From Gracilaria domingensis (Eukaryota; Rhodophyta; Florideophyceae; Gracilariales; Gracilariaceae): a DNA stretch of 64,000 nucleotides. The notes under the pieces are model-generated. The model had not been told where the DNA came from. It worked only from the letters and a program-made list of their open reading frames with translations, and did no database searches. Below are positions 28,895-38,680 of the stretch, in pieces. The stretch is from assembly GCA_022539475.1 (NCBI GenBank), contig VCMS01000067.1, positions 62,001 to 126,000 on the forward strand. The letters are read 5' to 3'. The stretch's first letter is position 1; each line of letters starts with the position of its first letter. A program made the position numbers and the translations under genes.

Positions 28895-30457
28895 AGAGAC
28901 TTTTACTGGCCAGCTATGGCATTCGACTGCTACGCAGTACGCCGTTCATGCACGGAATGCGCCAAGAACAACGTCAAACTTTGACGAAACTCGAAGTCGA
29001 TGACGCTGTTCCCAGCCCGGGCTCCCTTGGAGTTCGTCGCTATCGACATTCTGGGCGAATTATTTCGAACCGCACGCGGTCACAAGTATCTCCTGGTTAT
29101 CACGGACAGGTTTTCGAAGTTAATGCGAACGGTTCCGTTGAAGCGGATCACTGCAGCAGCAGTTGCATAAGCATTTGTGACGCATGGGCTCTTCACTTAC
29201 GGGCCACCCGTTAATCTGCTTTCAGACAATGGCTCGCAGTTTGCGTCAAAGTTCTTTATGGACGTATGCCGTATCTTGGATGTCAAGAATTTGTTTACAA
29301 CAACCTATCATCCCCAGTGTAATGGGCAGGTAGAACGATTTAATCGAACAATGCTTAACGCATTACGATCCTATGTTGCGGATCACCCAAAGGATTGGGA
29401 CTTGTACACCGATGCTATTACGTACGCGTATAGCACCCAGGTGCATCGGGTAACGAAGCTTTCGCCGTTTGAACTCGTTCTTTCGAGGATACCGCCACCG
29501 GTAGCAATCGAATCACAACCGACGCTAGCGTCTTTCCCGTCACCACGGATGTACAAGGACACCTGGAAAAATTGGTTAACCAAGATGGTACCGGTAGCCC
29601 GGAAGGCCATGGACAAGGCACAACTTACGTACAAGCGTAATTTTGATCGCCAACTTCGCGGTACACCAGTGGTGGTAGAGCCAAACAGCTTTGTGTTCCT
29701 TTGGAAGGAGTATTACAACCCTGACAAGGAAAAGAGACATAAGCTCTTCCCCATCGCTGATGGACCGTATCGCGTCATTTCCGTCAATCCGGATACCGTC
29801 GTACTCGACATTAACGGACGTCATGAACGAATCTCGCGTGACCGCGTTGTGCCCGCCCCGATGCCACCCACCGCAACCGGGCCCACCTCAACCAATACCC
29901 AATCAGGGGATCCTCAACAGGAGGCAGAACCGTCAACAGCCGCTACACTACCGTCGCGCCCGGCGATTCTTCCGCACCCGGATCCAGGATTAATTGATCT
30001 ACCTACAGTAGGTACTTCTGACCACAGAACTACTTGGACGAATTCAAACGACTCTGCACGAGTATTTACAAGAGTAACCCCCCCACCCCATCTCCTGATG
30101 GAGCCGGTGGCGCCATCTAAGGAGGGGGAGAATGCCGCAGCTGCTGCGAATGGCATTGACGCTCCGGTGTCGCCCGGTTCCCCAACCACTGGAAATGTGA
30201 TCCACACTGACAATCCAGTCGCTCCCGAGGGAGAATCTAGCCGCACAGTTGCCTTTTCGCACCCCAAACGTGAGGACTCCGCCGTATCGGTCTCCGTTAC
30301 CACGGAACGTGCCTGTGAGAGGCGGAACGTCGCCGCAGATGCAGCTACCTATCATGGGATTGCTAACCGCTCGAAGTCGCGTAACCGCGTCGATAATGAC
30401 AGTCGAACTGTGAAGACAGTTTCCGCTGATCCGGACCAGCCGCCATACGCGGAGTAA
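28895..30457 (+). pseudogene. integrase and pol tail of element 2
   Basis: The part up to 29176 is frameshifted relative to both neighbours. From 29177 an ORF of 426 codons carries the integrase core (VNLLSDNGSQFASKF with Asp, then NGQVERFNRTM with Glu) and the C-terminal GPYRVISV/VVLDING region, followed by a Pro/Thr/Ser-rich tail. At 30117-30130 it holds an internal copy of the polypurine motif (taaggagggggaga). It ends at a TAA before the chromodomain, which lies beyond the nested element 3. Confidence 0.8.
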
Positions 30458-30966
30458 TAGCGCTGCAACCCTGAAAGGGGAAGCCTCGTGAACGAGTTGT
30501 GCTGAGTATTACCACTCATTATGGATTCCCTCGTGGGACTTTTAACGCTTTCTTGGAAGCCGACACTCTACAGTGTGAACCGCATTGCGTGAGGAGACTT
30601 GGAACTCCGCCGCCATTGCAAGAAGTGCAATCTCCGTGACACGGGGCCTGACAGAACCAGGCGCGTGCCACGCGACGCACGTTACAACGTGGAAAGCCCT
30701 AATGAGCGGTCGGCGACCTTTCGCGAACGGATGGCCGAGCACGGCACGCGCACGATTGTCGTGGTCGCCAATCTGTGGCGTAGAGCCAATCAGGGCTCTT
30801 GGCACAAGCTTCGTGGACCGGGTGAACCGCCGCCCTGCCAAGGGAGTGCCGTGCGCACCTCCGTCACCGAAACGGTTATCCCTGTGAAGGCCGGGAGATT
30901 CGTCAACCGGAAGTAATACCGTTTGTCGATCTCTCGACTCTCGTCGAATAACGTGATGCCGTTGGA
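30458..30966 (+). pseudogene. remnant of the element 2 pol linker before the chromodomain
   Basis: Arg-rich, Cys-containing open pieces (30599-30916) probably represent the linker between integrase and chromodomain, with stops. The sequence is cut at 30966 by the LTR of element 3 and resumes at 41967. Confidence 0.5.
30962..30966. repeat. target-site duplication of element 3, left copy
   Basis: ttgga, identical to 41967-41971 on the far side of element 3. Confidence 0.92.
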
Positions 30967-31940
30967 TGTGGGGCAAACTCGGAAGAGTGAAACCCACCAG
31001 ACTGTCCGAAGGTCCGCTCTCGTGAGAGATGGCAGACCAGTGACAGAGCCCTCTGTACCACCGTAACTCGGTTGTAAGGCCGAAGTGGCAACTGGCTATA
31101 CCTACAGAGGTGCTAGGCCACGTGGTGAGGAAACGATGAGAAACTCCAGAGATGGGGTGGTATCGGCAACGATGAAACACGACCAACGACAGGTGTAGTC
31201 CCGAGAGGGAAAGCAACAGAAAACAACAACCAAACAACAGCCACACGCGACGGGTAGGGCCTCCTCGGCACTGTGCCCGGAGCGGGGCGAGATCCTCCAA
31301 CGGTAATGCACGGGTTTCCGTAAACACGGCAAAACTCTATACAGATTCGGATCACTTCGTAATCTAGTCCTATACCTCCTCGGTACGACCCTCAGGTCCC
31401 GACATCAACGACAGATGTTCCTCAAAGGTACCGAGAGGGTAGGACCACCGTAACCAGACGTGGCTATACTCGCGAGAGTGATAACCCACGTAGGCGGTTG
31501 GCGCCAGAGCCTCACTCGTGTAGAGTCCACTCAGGAGAGCGCTACTCGACAAAGAGTTCACTTAGAAGTGCTCGGGTTGACTTTACAAAGGTGCTCGCGA
31601 CGACGAGGTCGAGCTCACCTAAGTAGGTCTAAACTAACTATGTACACGTGGTGCACACCCGCAGGGGTCCGTACACGTGGCTAGCCCAGTGTCAGGCACC
31701 TCAGGTGCACTACCTATTGTCCCGTAATATGCACACACACGGTGGTGTAGTACACGCGTCCACCTAGCGGTATTGGCCAGCAATGGCAACCCTGATTACA
31801 GGTAACTGTGGGAAAGCCATTCCAAAAGTAACCGCCAAAATTGGGTCCAACTCATAACTCTTCGAGTGCATCCTCGTATCACTCCCCTGAGTATATGAGG
31901 CGCATCATCCTGATAACCACGCAAAATGCGTTGCTCTACA
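30967..31940 (-). repeat. 3' LTR of element 3
   Basis: 974 bp; plus-strand ends are TGTGGGGCAA and GCTCTACA. It matches 40995-41966 nearly base for base; visible differences are act/acc near 31707 and a 2-base indel near 31915. Confidence 0.95.
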
Positions 31941-31954
31941 TCTCCCCCTCCTTA
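31941..31954 (-). promoter_or_regulatory. polypurine tract of element 3
   Basis: On the minus strand taaggagggggaga abuts the LTR start TGTAGAGC. The same core recurs inside pol at about 34557-34570 and 37697-37710. Confidence 0.85.
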
Positions 31955-32019
31955 GAGCCGAGAACGACTTCGAGGCTGAAGTTTTGTGCGAAACGCAAGT
32001 ACGTAAATACGTCACAATC

Positions 32020-32916
32020 ATGAGCGGTACCAACTCCTCGGTTTCTATACCTCGCAAGCGCGATACATACTCAAGCGAACAGAGTATTCAAGTATCCGAA
32101 CTCGATCACAGTACATCATCTGTCATTCCGATGAACCCGAATCAGTTTCCTCATCACCCGACCGGTCAGGCGAGCGCGTCGAACTACCCTCAGCCGGGTT
32201 CTGCGACGGCTCCACTGCCTCAGTCTCAACCGATGGTCCCGGTGAACGTTCCGTTATGGAATTCAGCGCAAGCGATGCCGCTGATGGCGAACCAAGCTGG
32301 TTGGATATCGAAGGAATCTCTCGCAGTACGCGATCCACTCCGTGATGGGTTTGCGTTCAGCCGTGCACCGTGGTTTCATCCGGTAGCTGTTAACGATGAC
32401 ACTCTCCTGGAGTCGTATGCCGAGTGGGCAGCGAACCAGCCACGGTCGATTCCAGACAGTCACCCCGTTGGGTTCATGTTCAGTGACAACAGGGTCGCCC
32501 CAGTGGATCTGGATGATCCGAACATGGATACTGGTGGAGAGGCGGCGGGAGCACTCGTCGAGATGGACCAGGAGTTGGTGAACGACCTACCGGCGGCGAA
32601 TCAGGTGTTGCACGCCAGCGGCGGGGTACCCCAGGCTCCTGTGGGTTGGAATGTTCCGACTCAAGCGAGTGTTCCGGTGGTGGGTCCGGCCCCTGTAGCG
32701 GCTACCGTTCCTTCGGTCCTTCCGGCCCCGACAGCTCCAGTCGCTCCGGGAGATTCTCCGGCGAACATCGCGATGTTGCGCGCCAGTCTCCAGAACGCTG
32801 GAATTATCGTGCCCGATCATCTCACCACTATGGCAGGGATACTGGCTTACGCCGTTCCGCACCCTTCGCAGGGTCCCTCCGGTAGCGGCGGTGCCGGTCC
32901 CTCATCGGGGGTGTAA
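32020..32916 (+). CDS. antisense accessory ORF of element 3 (open, centrally deleted)
   Basis: 298 residues on the strand opposite to gag-pol. I chose the ATG at 32020 (MSGTNSSVSIPRKRD); a TTG at 31984 extends the frame upstream. The start lies 80 bp inside the 3' LTR. The N-terminal part matches the antisense ORF of element 2: APLPQSQ, WNSAQ, GWI, RAPWFHP, ESY. The sequence then jumps to SHPVGFMFSDN, which in element 2 lies about 330 codons further on, so the conserved centre (SWDW, RPILRAEF, ERKWRSRFG) has been removed in frame. The Pro/Ala/Val-rich C-terminus ends GAGPSSGV. There are no stops. Unknown function; I see no signal peptide, membrane span or known motif. Confidence 0.6.
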   Translation: MSGTNSSVSIPRKRDTYSSEQSIQVSELDHSTSSVIPMNPNQFPHHPTGQASASNYPQPGSATAPLPQSQPMVPVNVPLWNSAQAMPLMANQAGWISKESLAVRDPLRDGFAFSRAPWFHPVAVNDDTLLESYAEWAANQPRSIPDSHPVGFMFSDNRVAPVDLDDPNMDTGGEAAGALVEMDQELVNDLPAANQVLHASGGVPQAPVGWNVPTQASVPVVGPAPVAATVPSVLPAPTAPVAPGDSPANIAMLRASLQNAGIIVPDHLTTMAGILAYAVPHPSQGPSGSGGAGPSSGV

Positions 32917-33285
32917 GATGACCAGCAGGGCTGGAGGACTTGGTCCTTAGTATAAGATAGAAACAGTAAAACCATCTAGTGGTAACTTTCCCTTCACCCT
33001 TTTGCCTGTTCTCCACGAACTTGATCGATCTTCGATTACTTCTTCACTCACACTGTGTTCAAGTGTACTTCACTTCTTTGGTGCTTCTTCTACTCTAACC
33101 GTTTTAAATCGGTACAACCGGCATTTCGGTATGCTCTTCTTTCTTTCTTCTCACTTCCTCTAGTTCAGTCTTCACCGCTTCATTGGTCTTCTTCCTTCAT
33201 TCATCCCCACACAGGAGGGGTCAACTCTCCATTCTGAGTCTTCCGCATCGCGGTATAGTTGAAAGCTCCTCACCGGGAACGGTTC
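32917..33285. repeat. hairpin-bearing spacer between convergent ORFs (element 3)
   Basis: Lies between the antisense ORF stop and the chromodomain stop. It contains short palindromes of the same type as in element 1, e.g. accgttttaaatcggt (near 33098), accggcatttcggt (near 33118) and ccgcatcgcgg (33243-33253), embedded in pyrimidine-rich DNA, i.e. purine-rich in the element's own sense. Confidence 0.6.
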
Positions 33286-33915
33286 TTATCCCACCTGGGC
33301 TTGGTCCAGGTTGGACGGCAAGGCTGACCGAGTGCGACGGTGGTATGAAACGATCTTCGACCTAGGTAGGTGCTCGACCGGCTCCATGGTGTCCTCCTCG
33401 GCGGAGTAGCCATACCATCGCACTTGGTACAGTACCGTCCCATCGGGGTCTACAACATGACGTACGATACGTTCGATCACGTATTCCTGCCGGTACACCT
33501 CGGTGTTTGACTGCTCTCCTTCACCCATTGTGGTTTCGTACCTTTGAGGGTGGCGAGGTGGTGGCCGGCTAACCTCTAGAGGGGTTCCTCTTGGACTTAA
33601 CCAGTCACGACTCACTAGGAGTTCCTCGCTGCGCGACAACCACAACTTACGCCAGGAGCGTCCAATCTTCAACCTGAAAGGTTCTTCTTGAAGTACTCTC
33701 CTTCTTGAGTCTGACGAGCTTCGGCTCGTTTTGGTTGAGCTTCCGACCGTCCAACGGTAGCTTCGGGATTCTGAGCTCCCTCTTGCTATCCAGAAGGATC
33801 GTCCGTGCGACGGAGAACGGGCAGGGTCTCGCTCGTGCGCCATGGAGGCGGATTGACCAATCACGGTGCATATCGCGGCCTTCTGGTTGGCCAGGCGGTG
33901 GCACGTGTGAGCCAC
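33286..33915 (-). CDS. chromodomain end of element 3 pol
   Basis: The last ~65 residues form a chromodomain: EYVIERIVRHVVD, YQVRWYGYSAEEDT and EPVEHLPRSKI, with the aromatic residues expected for a methyl-lysine cage. The preceding ~140 residues are Arg/Ser-rich linker. The same frame carries the pol tail at 34222-34845, but stops lie between (33916-34221), so in this copy the chromodomain is no longer joined to integrase. In element 1 the linker and chromodomain form one continuous frame. Confidence 0.8.
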   Translation of the reverse strand: MAHTCHRLANQKAAICTVIGQSASMAHERDPARSPSHGRSFWIARGSSESRSYRWTVGSSTKTSRSSSDSRRRVLQEEPFRLKIGRSWRKLWLSRSEELLVSRDWLSPRGTPLEVSRPPPRHPQRYETTMGEGEQSNTEVYRQEYVIERIVRHVVDPDGTVLYQVRWYGYSAEEDTMEPVEHLPRSKIVSYHRRTRSALPSNLDQAQVG

Positions 33916-34221
33916 GAGTTACCCTAACACGTGTCCGTTCGCCTACGGTTGGCGACCGTACATCGTGCACCGTGCACGTGTGGTACTCGCGCACGCGACT
34001 TACTGTCAGCAGTTCCCCGCGTCGGCGGTGCTTTCCATACGTCACCACGTCACACAACGTGTTACTCTCTACTTGGGTGTGTCATGAGTCCTCTGCCACG
34101 CGGCGTGGGTGCACCATCGACGGTTTCCAAACTCGTACTTCGTACTTCACCTTTCCAAGGTTGTTTTCCCAAATAATACGCGGGTAAGTACGACTTCTCG
34201 TTTCCTCATACCACGGCGTGG
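33916..34221 (-). pseudogene. interrupted linker between pol tail and chromodomain (element 3)
   Basis: Same region as the linker in element 1, here broken by stops. No separate gene is seen. Confidence 0.5.
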
Positions 34222-34845
34222 TTAACACCGGTCGGTAACATTGAGCTGATCTACCGCTTGCGGTTCTGCGTTCTCCGGAAAGCCCGGGTCTACAGATACT
34301 GTCTTCTCCGCTCTGCGGGTGGTGACCTCACTCAGTTGTGGTGTTCCCGACGGGGTTACGTTATCCACAGCGGTGTGTACCCCCTGGGTGGGTCGTGTCG
34401 TTTCCAGCGCATTGCTCAACGAACTCGACGGAGTATCACCACGAGGTACAGCGCCTCGGCGCACCACAACGCTATCGGTAGAGACCGCGAGATTGGTTGC
34501 GGTACCTTGCGACACAGTGTGACCGTGCGACGCCGGTGTAACGGGTTCCGTACTTTCCTCCCCCTCCTTAGGCGGTGGCACAGGAGCCACGACGTCCGGT
34601 GGGGGGTCAACTCTAGTTGAGTTTTTCTCTTCGTCTCCCGCAACGGGTTGTGCTACCCGCGTGGGTGATTCTGACTTCGGTAGATCCGATAAGCCGCGAT
34701 CAGGGCGGAGAGTCGCAGGGCGCAAAGATACGACCTGTTCGTCCCCTGTAGCTTCACCCAGTTGGGTGTTAACGTGAACGTAGGGTGGTGGGGCCAGCGC
34801 GACACGGTCTAACGATATCAGTTCGTGGAGATTATTGATATCCAA
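34222..34845 (-). pseudogene. pol tail of element 3, separated by a nonsense codon
   Basis: Continues in the frame of the integrase ORF after a single TAA at 34936-34938. The homologous position in element 2 codes Tyr (KEYYNP), so the stop looks like a TAT to TAA change. The segment holds the end of the integrase C-terminal domain (VLDINNLHELISLDRV) and a Pro/Thr/Val-rich tail, including PKEGEEST, encoded by an internal copy of the polypurine motif at about 34557-34570. Confidence 0.75.
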
Positions 34846-34935
34846 TACTACGGTATCGTCCGTGACGGAAATAACCTTGTACGGTCCTTCCGCGATAGGC
34901 GAGAGCTTGTGGCGGCGTTCCTTCTCCGGATTATA

Positions 34936-37611
34936 TTATTCTTTGCGGAGAAATACCATATCGTCTGGTGTGACCTTTGGTAATGGGGTCTTAACCTTCG
35001 CATCGAAGTTGCGCTTATAAGCGGCCTGCGCCTTATCCATCGCTGTGCGAGCGACCGGTACCATTTTGGTTAACCAATCCTTCCAAGCGTTCCTGTATAA
35101 CCCAACAGACGGGTACGTAGAAAGCGTTTCTTGAGCCTCGATTGCAACCGGTGGCGGTACTCTTGACAATACCAACTCAAAAGGTGCTAGCTTCGTTACC
35201 CGGTGGACTTGGGTGTTGTACGCATACGTAATAGCGTCCGTATACAAATCCCAATCCTTAGGATGATCTGCCACATAAGATCTTAATGCATTCAGCATGG
35301 TACGGTTAAATCGTTCTACCTGACCATTTGTTTGGGGGTGGTAGGTGGTCGTAAATAGATTCTTGACACTCAAGATCCGACAGACGTCCTGGAAAAACTT
35401 CGACGTGAACTGTGAACCGTTATCTGATAATAGATGAACCGGTGGACCGTACACAAAGACCCAGTGGGTGACAAAAGCTTGTGCAACCACGGTGGCCGTA
35501 ATCCGTTTCAGCGGGACTGTCCGTACCAACTTAGAGAACCGATCGGTGATAACCAGAAGGTATCGATTACCTCTTGCGGTTCTGATCAATTCACCTAAGA
35601 TATCGATAGCGATAAACTCCAAAGGAGACCGTGCTGGGAACAGCGTTAACTTCTTCGAGTACTTACGAAGTTTCACGTTATTCTTAGCGCACTCGGTGCA
35701 AGAGCGTCGTACTGCGTAGCAGTCCAATGCCATTGACGGCCAGTAAAAATCTCTACGCAGGGTCAAGTATAGTTTTCGACCTCCTGGGTGGGCTCCTACC
35801 TTCACATAGTGTGTCATGACCAACACACGGTTTTGCAGCGAGTATGGGACCACAATTTGGGTATACGCTTCGACCAACCTAACCAGGTACCCCTGATCGT
35901 TAACCTGAAAAGGTATACGATCTCCTCCATTGAGACGAGCGCGAATTTGCGTACAAAACTCATCCGTTTGCTGTTCTCGGATCATCTCCTCGGGAGTGAT
36001 GGGTACAAAAGATCCAGTCAAGGGATCCAACTTCTCAGAAGTGAGCAGGATGTCGTCACAGATGTCATCCGACAAATATTCGACCCAACCTGCTTGTTCT
36101 TCCACCATAAAGCATGGTATGTCCAGATCGTCAACTGGTGCCGCTTCTGCATTTGTTCCCAAGCGGGAGAGTGCATCTGCCTGCAGATTCAACGTTCCTT
36201 TTTTGTACATAACTGTGAAATCGAACTCCGATAACCTCAAGCGCCAACGCATCAAGCGTCCTGATGGTTCCGAGATTTCCATGAGCCATCGGAGAGATGA
36301 GTGGTCCGTATGTACCGTAGAATGGTTGCCCATAAGATATGGCCTCAGTGTAGTTAGAGCCCATACAACGGCTAAGCACTCTTTCTCCGAAACTGAGTAG
36401 TTACGTTCGTGTACGTTCAAGGATCGCGACCAGTATCCAATTGGATGTCTCACGCCGTCTTCCGTGACCTGAAACAGGGCGCAACCAACCTGGTGTGCAC
36501 TGGCGTCAGTGTCTACTTCGAATGGAAGTCCTAGCTTAGGCAAAGCCAAGATTGGCGGTGACGTCACTGCGTCAATTAATGCCGAAAAGGCAGACGCTTC
36601 CGCGTCGCCTAGGGGTTCTAGTTGAACTGGTTGACCTTTTCTCAAAAGGTGGTTAAGGGCGGTCGCAATATCTGCGAAGTTCGGGACAAAACGCCGATAT
36701 ACATTACAAAGACCCAGAAAACTGCGGAGTTCCGTTTGTGTCGTAGGGTGTTTCGCTTCCTTCAGCGACTTCACGCGAACTGCGTCAACTGAGAGCTGTC
36801 CAGGTCGAATGATATGCCCTAGGTATTTGACAGAATCTGTGAAGAACTGGCACTTCTTGAGTTTCAGCGTAATGCCCGCGTCTCTGAGGACTCTCATGAC
36901 GTCCCGGACGTGTGTTAAGTGGTCATCAAGGTTATCGGAGAACACGATGATATCGTCAAGATATACCAAGCAGGTCTTCCACTTGAATCGAGCCAAGAGG
37001 ATATCGATAGCACGTTGAAACGTAGCCGGTGCGTTGGTTAATCCGAACGGCATTCGTTTAAACCGGTACAAACCTTGGTGGCACACAAAAGCAGTTTTGT
37101 CCTTATCCTTTTCACGGATCGGAACTTTCCAATATCCCCAATTGGCATCCAAGGCGGTGAACACTGTAGCACTCCCAAGCGAGTCAATGTATTCGTCCAT
37201 CCTGGGTATGGGATAAACGTCTTTGACGGTGACCGAATTTAGACGACGGTAATCAATACAGAATCGCCATGATCCGTCCGCTTTTGGAACTAGCACCACG
37301 GGTGAGGCCCAAGCGGATTGAGCCGCCTCCGCCTCTATGACGCCAGCGCGTAACATCTTCTCAACCTGAGATTGCTCTTCTTCCCTAGCTTTGGGACCAG
37401 CCCGGTATGGGTGTTGGGAAATGGGGCTAGTACCTGGAAGTAGGTCAATACGGTGTTCCGTGATTCCAATTGTCCCGAGGGATCCATCCCACATGGGTGT
37501 GAATTCCCTCAACATTTCTCTTAGCTTACCTCTATGAGATTCAGGTACATGATCAAAATTCAACTGTTCCAGTTCCTTGACAGGGTCTGTATCTTCCGTT
37601 CCTGGTGGCAA
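34936..37611 (-). CDS. reverse transcriptase-RNase H-integrase of element 3
   Basis: 891 codons. RT: SWRFCIDYRRLNSVTVKDVY (~114), FTALDANWGYW (~151), MPFGLTNAPATFQRAID (~187) and an intact YLDD at residues 217-220. RNase H starts near VDTDASAHQVGCALF (~370) and includes SVSEKECLAVVWAL and VHTDHSSLRWL. Integrase: a zinc-binding H-H-C-C region (THYVKVGAHPG ... CTECAKNN), then the DDE core FIAIDILG, HLLSDNGSQF, NGQVERFNRTM. The enzymes copy the element RNA and insert the DNA. The frame continues upstream of 37611 and overlaps the protease ORF. The two are linked by a one-base slip in a G-run (minus-strand ggaggggga) near 37700. The ORF ends at a nonsense TAA. Confidence 0.92.
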   Translation of the reverse strand: MPPGTEDTDPVKELEQLNFDHVPESHRGKLREMLREFTPMWDGSLGTIGITEHRIDLLPGTSPISQHPYRAGPKAREEEQSQVEKMLRAGVIEAEAAQSAWASPVVLVPKADGSWRFCIDYRRLNSVTVKDVYPIPRMDEYIDSLGSATVFTALDANWGYWKVPIREKDKDKTAFVCHQGLYRFKRMPFGLTNAPATFQRAIDILLARFKWKTCLVYLDDIIVFSDNLDDHLTHVRDVMRVLRDAGITLKLKKCQFFTDSVKYLGHIIRPGQLSVDAVRVKSLKEAKHPTTQTELRSFLGLCNVYRRFVPNFADIATALNHLLRKGQPVQLEPLGDAEASAFSALIDAVTSPPILALPKLGLPFEVDTDASAHQVGCALFQVTEDGVRHPIGYWSRSLNVHERNYSVSEKECLAVVWALTTLRPYLMGNHSTVHTDHSSLRWLMEISEPSGRLMRWRLRLSEFDFTVMYKKGTLNLQADALSRLGTNAEAAPVDDLDIPCFMVEEQAGWVEYLSDDICDDILLTSEKLDPLTGSFVPITPEEMIREQQTDEFCTQIRARLNGGDRIPFQVNDQGYLVRLVEAYTQIVVPYSLQNRVLVMTHYVKVGAHPGGRKLYLTLRRDFYWPSMALDCYAVRRSCTECAKNNVKLRKYSKKLTLFPARSPLEFIAIDILGELIRTARGNRYLLVITDRFSKLVRTVPLKRITATVVAQAFVTHWVFVYGPPVHLLSDNGSQFTSKFFQDVCRILSVKNLFTTTYHPQTNGQVERFNRTMLNALRSYVADHPKDWDLYTDAITYAYNTQVHRVTKLAPFELVLSRVPPPVAIEAQETLSTYPSVGLYRNAWKDWLTKMVPVARTAMDKAQAAYKRNFDAKVKTPLPKVTPDDMVFLRKE

Positions 37612-38663
37612 CGCTTTACCCTCGGTGGGTGCCAGCGATTCGGTAACTTCGCTCTCCGGGGTATCCGATGCGGTAAAAGCGGTTTCCGCTGATCCTCCCC
37701 CTCCTTAGCATCGGTTATACCGAGAACATCCGCAACGGGTATCTTCGTCGGTACGATAGCAGCAGGGTGTGGGAGAGTGGTACCAAGGATTTGGTTTTTA
37801 GCTAACCACTGTCGGGTTGTGCCAAAGTTGGCGACCAAAACTCTGAATGGCTTGTCGGGTTCCACCGAGATTACTCCGTTCGCCAAAGCGAGTTGCTTCT
37901 GATCATACAATGATGGCAATGGTTGTACCACACGTAGACCAGACTGCTTAGTAGTTATGGTGACCCAAACTTGGGATTGCGCAGGGATTGCGATGGCATG
38001 AGCCACATGGAGCTTAGATGATACCGGGTCGACGGTTGGAACTTCCTGTGCAGCAGGGAGCGGGACGCGCTTGCGTGTAGCTCTCTTTAGCGGTTTCCTT
38101 ACAATCGGTATTTCGGAACCATCATCCATGGTAACAACTCGAGCTCGAGGTCGAATCGCTTCAACAAAACGATCACAAAAGTCACAACCGAGTATCACCG
38201 GTGCGGCAATGCTTTTGCAAACCATGAAATCCACTTTAACCATACAGGTTCCTAATCGTACCATGAGAGGTATGTACCCAAGAGTACGCAACGGGTTATT
38301 GTTGGCATCCGCGATATCCAAACCTGGACCATGACGAATTTCATCCCGTAGCGCGGGTGGCACCAACTCAAGGTGAATCAGGTTCGGTGCAGCTCCTGTA
38401 TCCAACACAGACAACTGTCGAACCATGAACTGGTTAGACAAGCCAAGATCGGCATAAACTTTGTAGTTTCTCTTGGCCATCACAAGAACTCTTTCCGGAA
38501 TACGGAAATTACGGGACCGTATCCACGGACGACGTAGAACCGAAAGGTGTTCTGAGCTCACATCAGTTGTAGCCGCTATCCTTGAAAGGATTCTAACAGC
38601 TGGGGAGCGAAGCTGTGACGCCTCGGGCGCCTTTAACTTCGGCTCGGAAGGCGCCCCTCCCAT
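37560..38663 (-). CDS. aspartic protease region of element 3 pol
   Basis: 367 codons. The retropepsin active site is intact: RQLSVLDTGAAPNLIH. The region after ILGCDFCDRFVEAIRPR matches element 2. The C-terminal ~35 residues are out of frame, because the frame slips at the purine run near 37700; the alternative frame gives a sensible linker leading into LPPGTEDTDP of the RT ORF. Element 2 needs no shift here, so this is a mutation rather than programmed recoding. It follows gag after 17 bases, in a different frame. Confidence 0.85.
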   Translation of the reverse strand: MGGAPSEPKLKAPEASQLRSPAVRILSRIAATTDVSSEHLSVLRRPWIRSRNFRIPERVLVMAKRNYKVYADLGLSNQFMVRQLSVLDTGAAPNLIHLELVPPALRDEIRHGPGLDIADANNNPLRTLGYIPLMVRLGTCMVKVDFMVCKSIAAPVILGCDFCDRFVEAIRPRARVVTMDDGSEIPIVRKPLKRATRKRVPLPAAQEVPTVDPVSSKLHVAHAIAIPAQSQVWVTITTKQSGLRVVQPLPSLYDQKQLALANGVISVEPDKPFRVLVANFGTTRQWLAKNQILGTTLPHPAAIVPTKIPVADVLGITDAKEGEDQRKPLLPHRIPRRAKLPNRWHPPRVKRCHQERKIQTLSRNWNS

Positions 38664-38680
38664 AGGGGAAACTCCCGAAG

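Noticed and set aside
31102-31355. Small minus-strand ORFs repeated at 31102-31355 and 41130-41383
   Set aside because: They recur only because the two LTRs are copies of each other; no coding features.
33647-34187. Overlapping open frames on both strands around the element 3 linker
   Set aside because: Shadow frames of the Arg/Ser-rich pol linker and chromodomain region.
37690-37715. Programmed frameshift between protease and RT in element 3
   Set aside because: Element 2 keeps both in one frame at the homologous site, so the element 3 slip in a G-run is better read as an indel.
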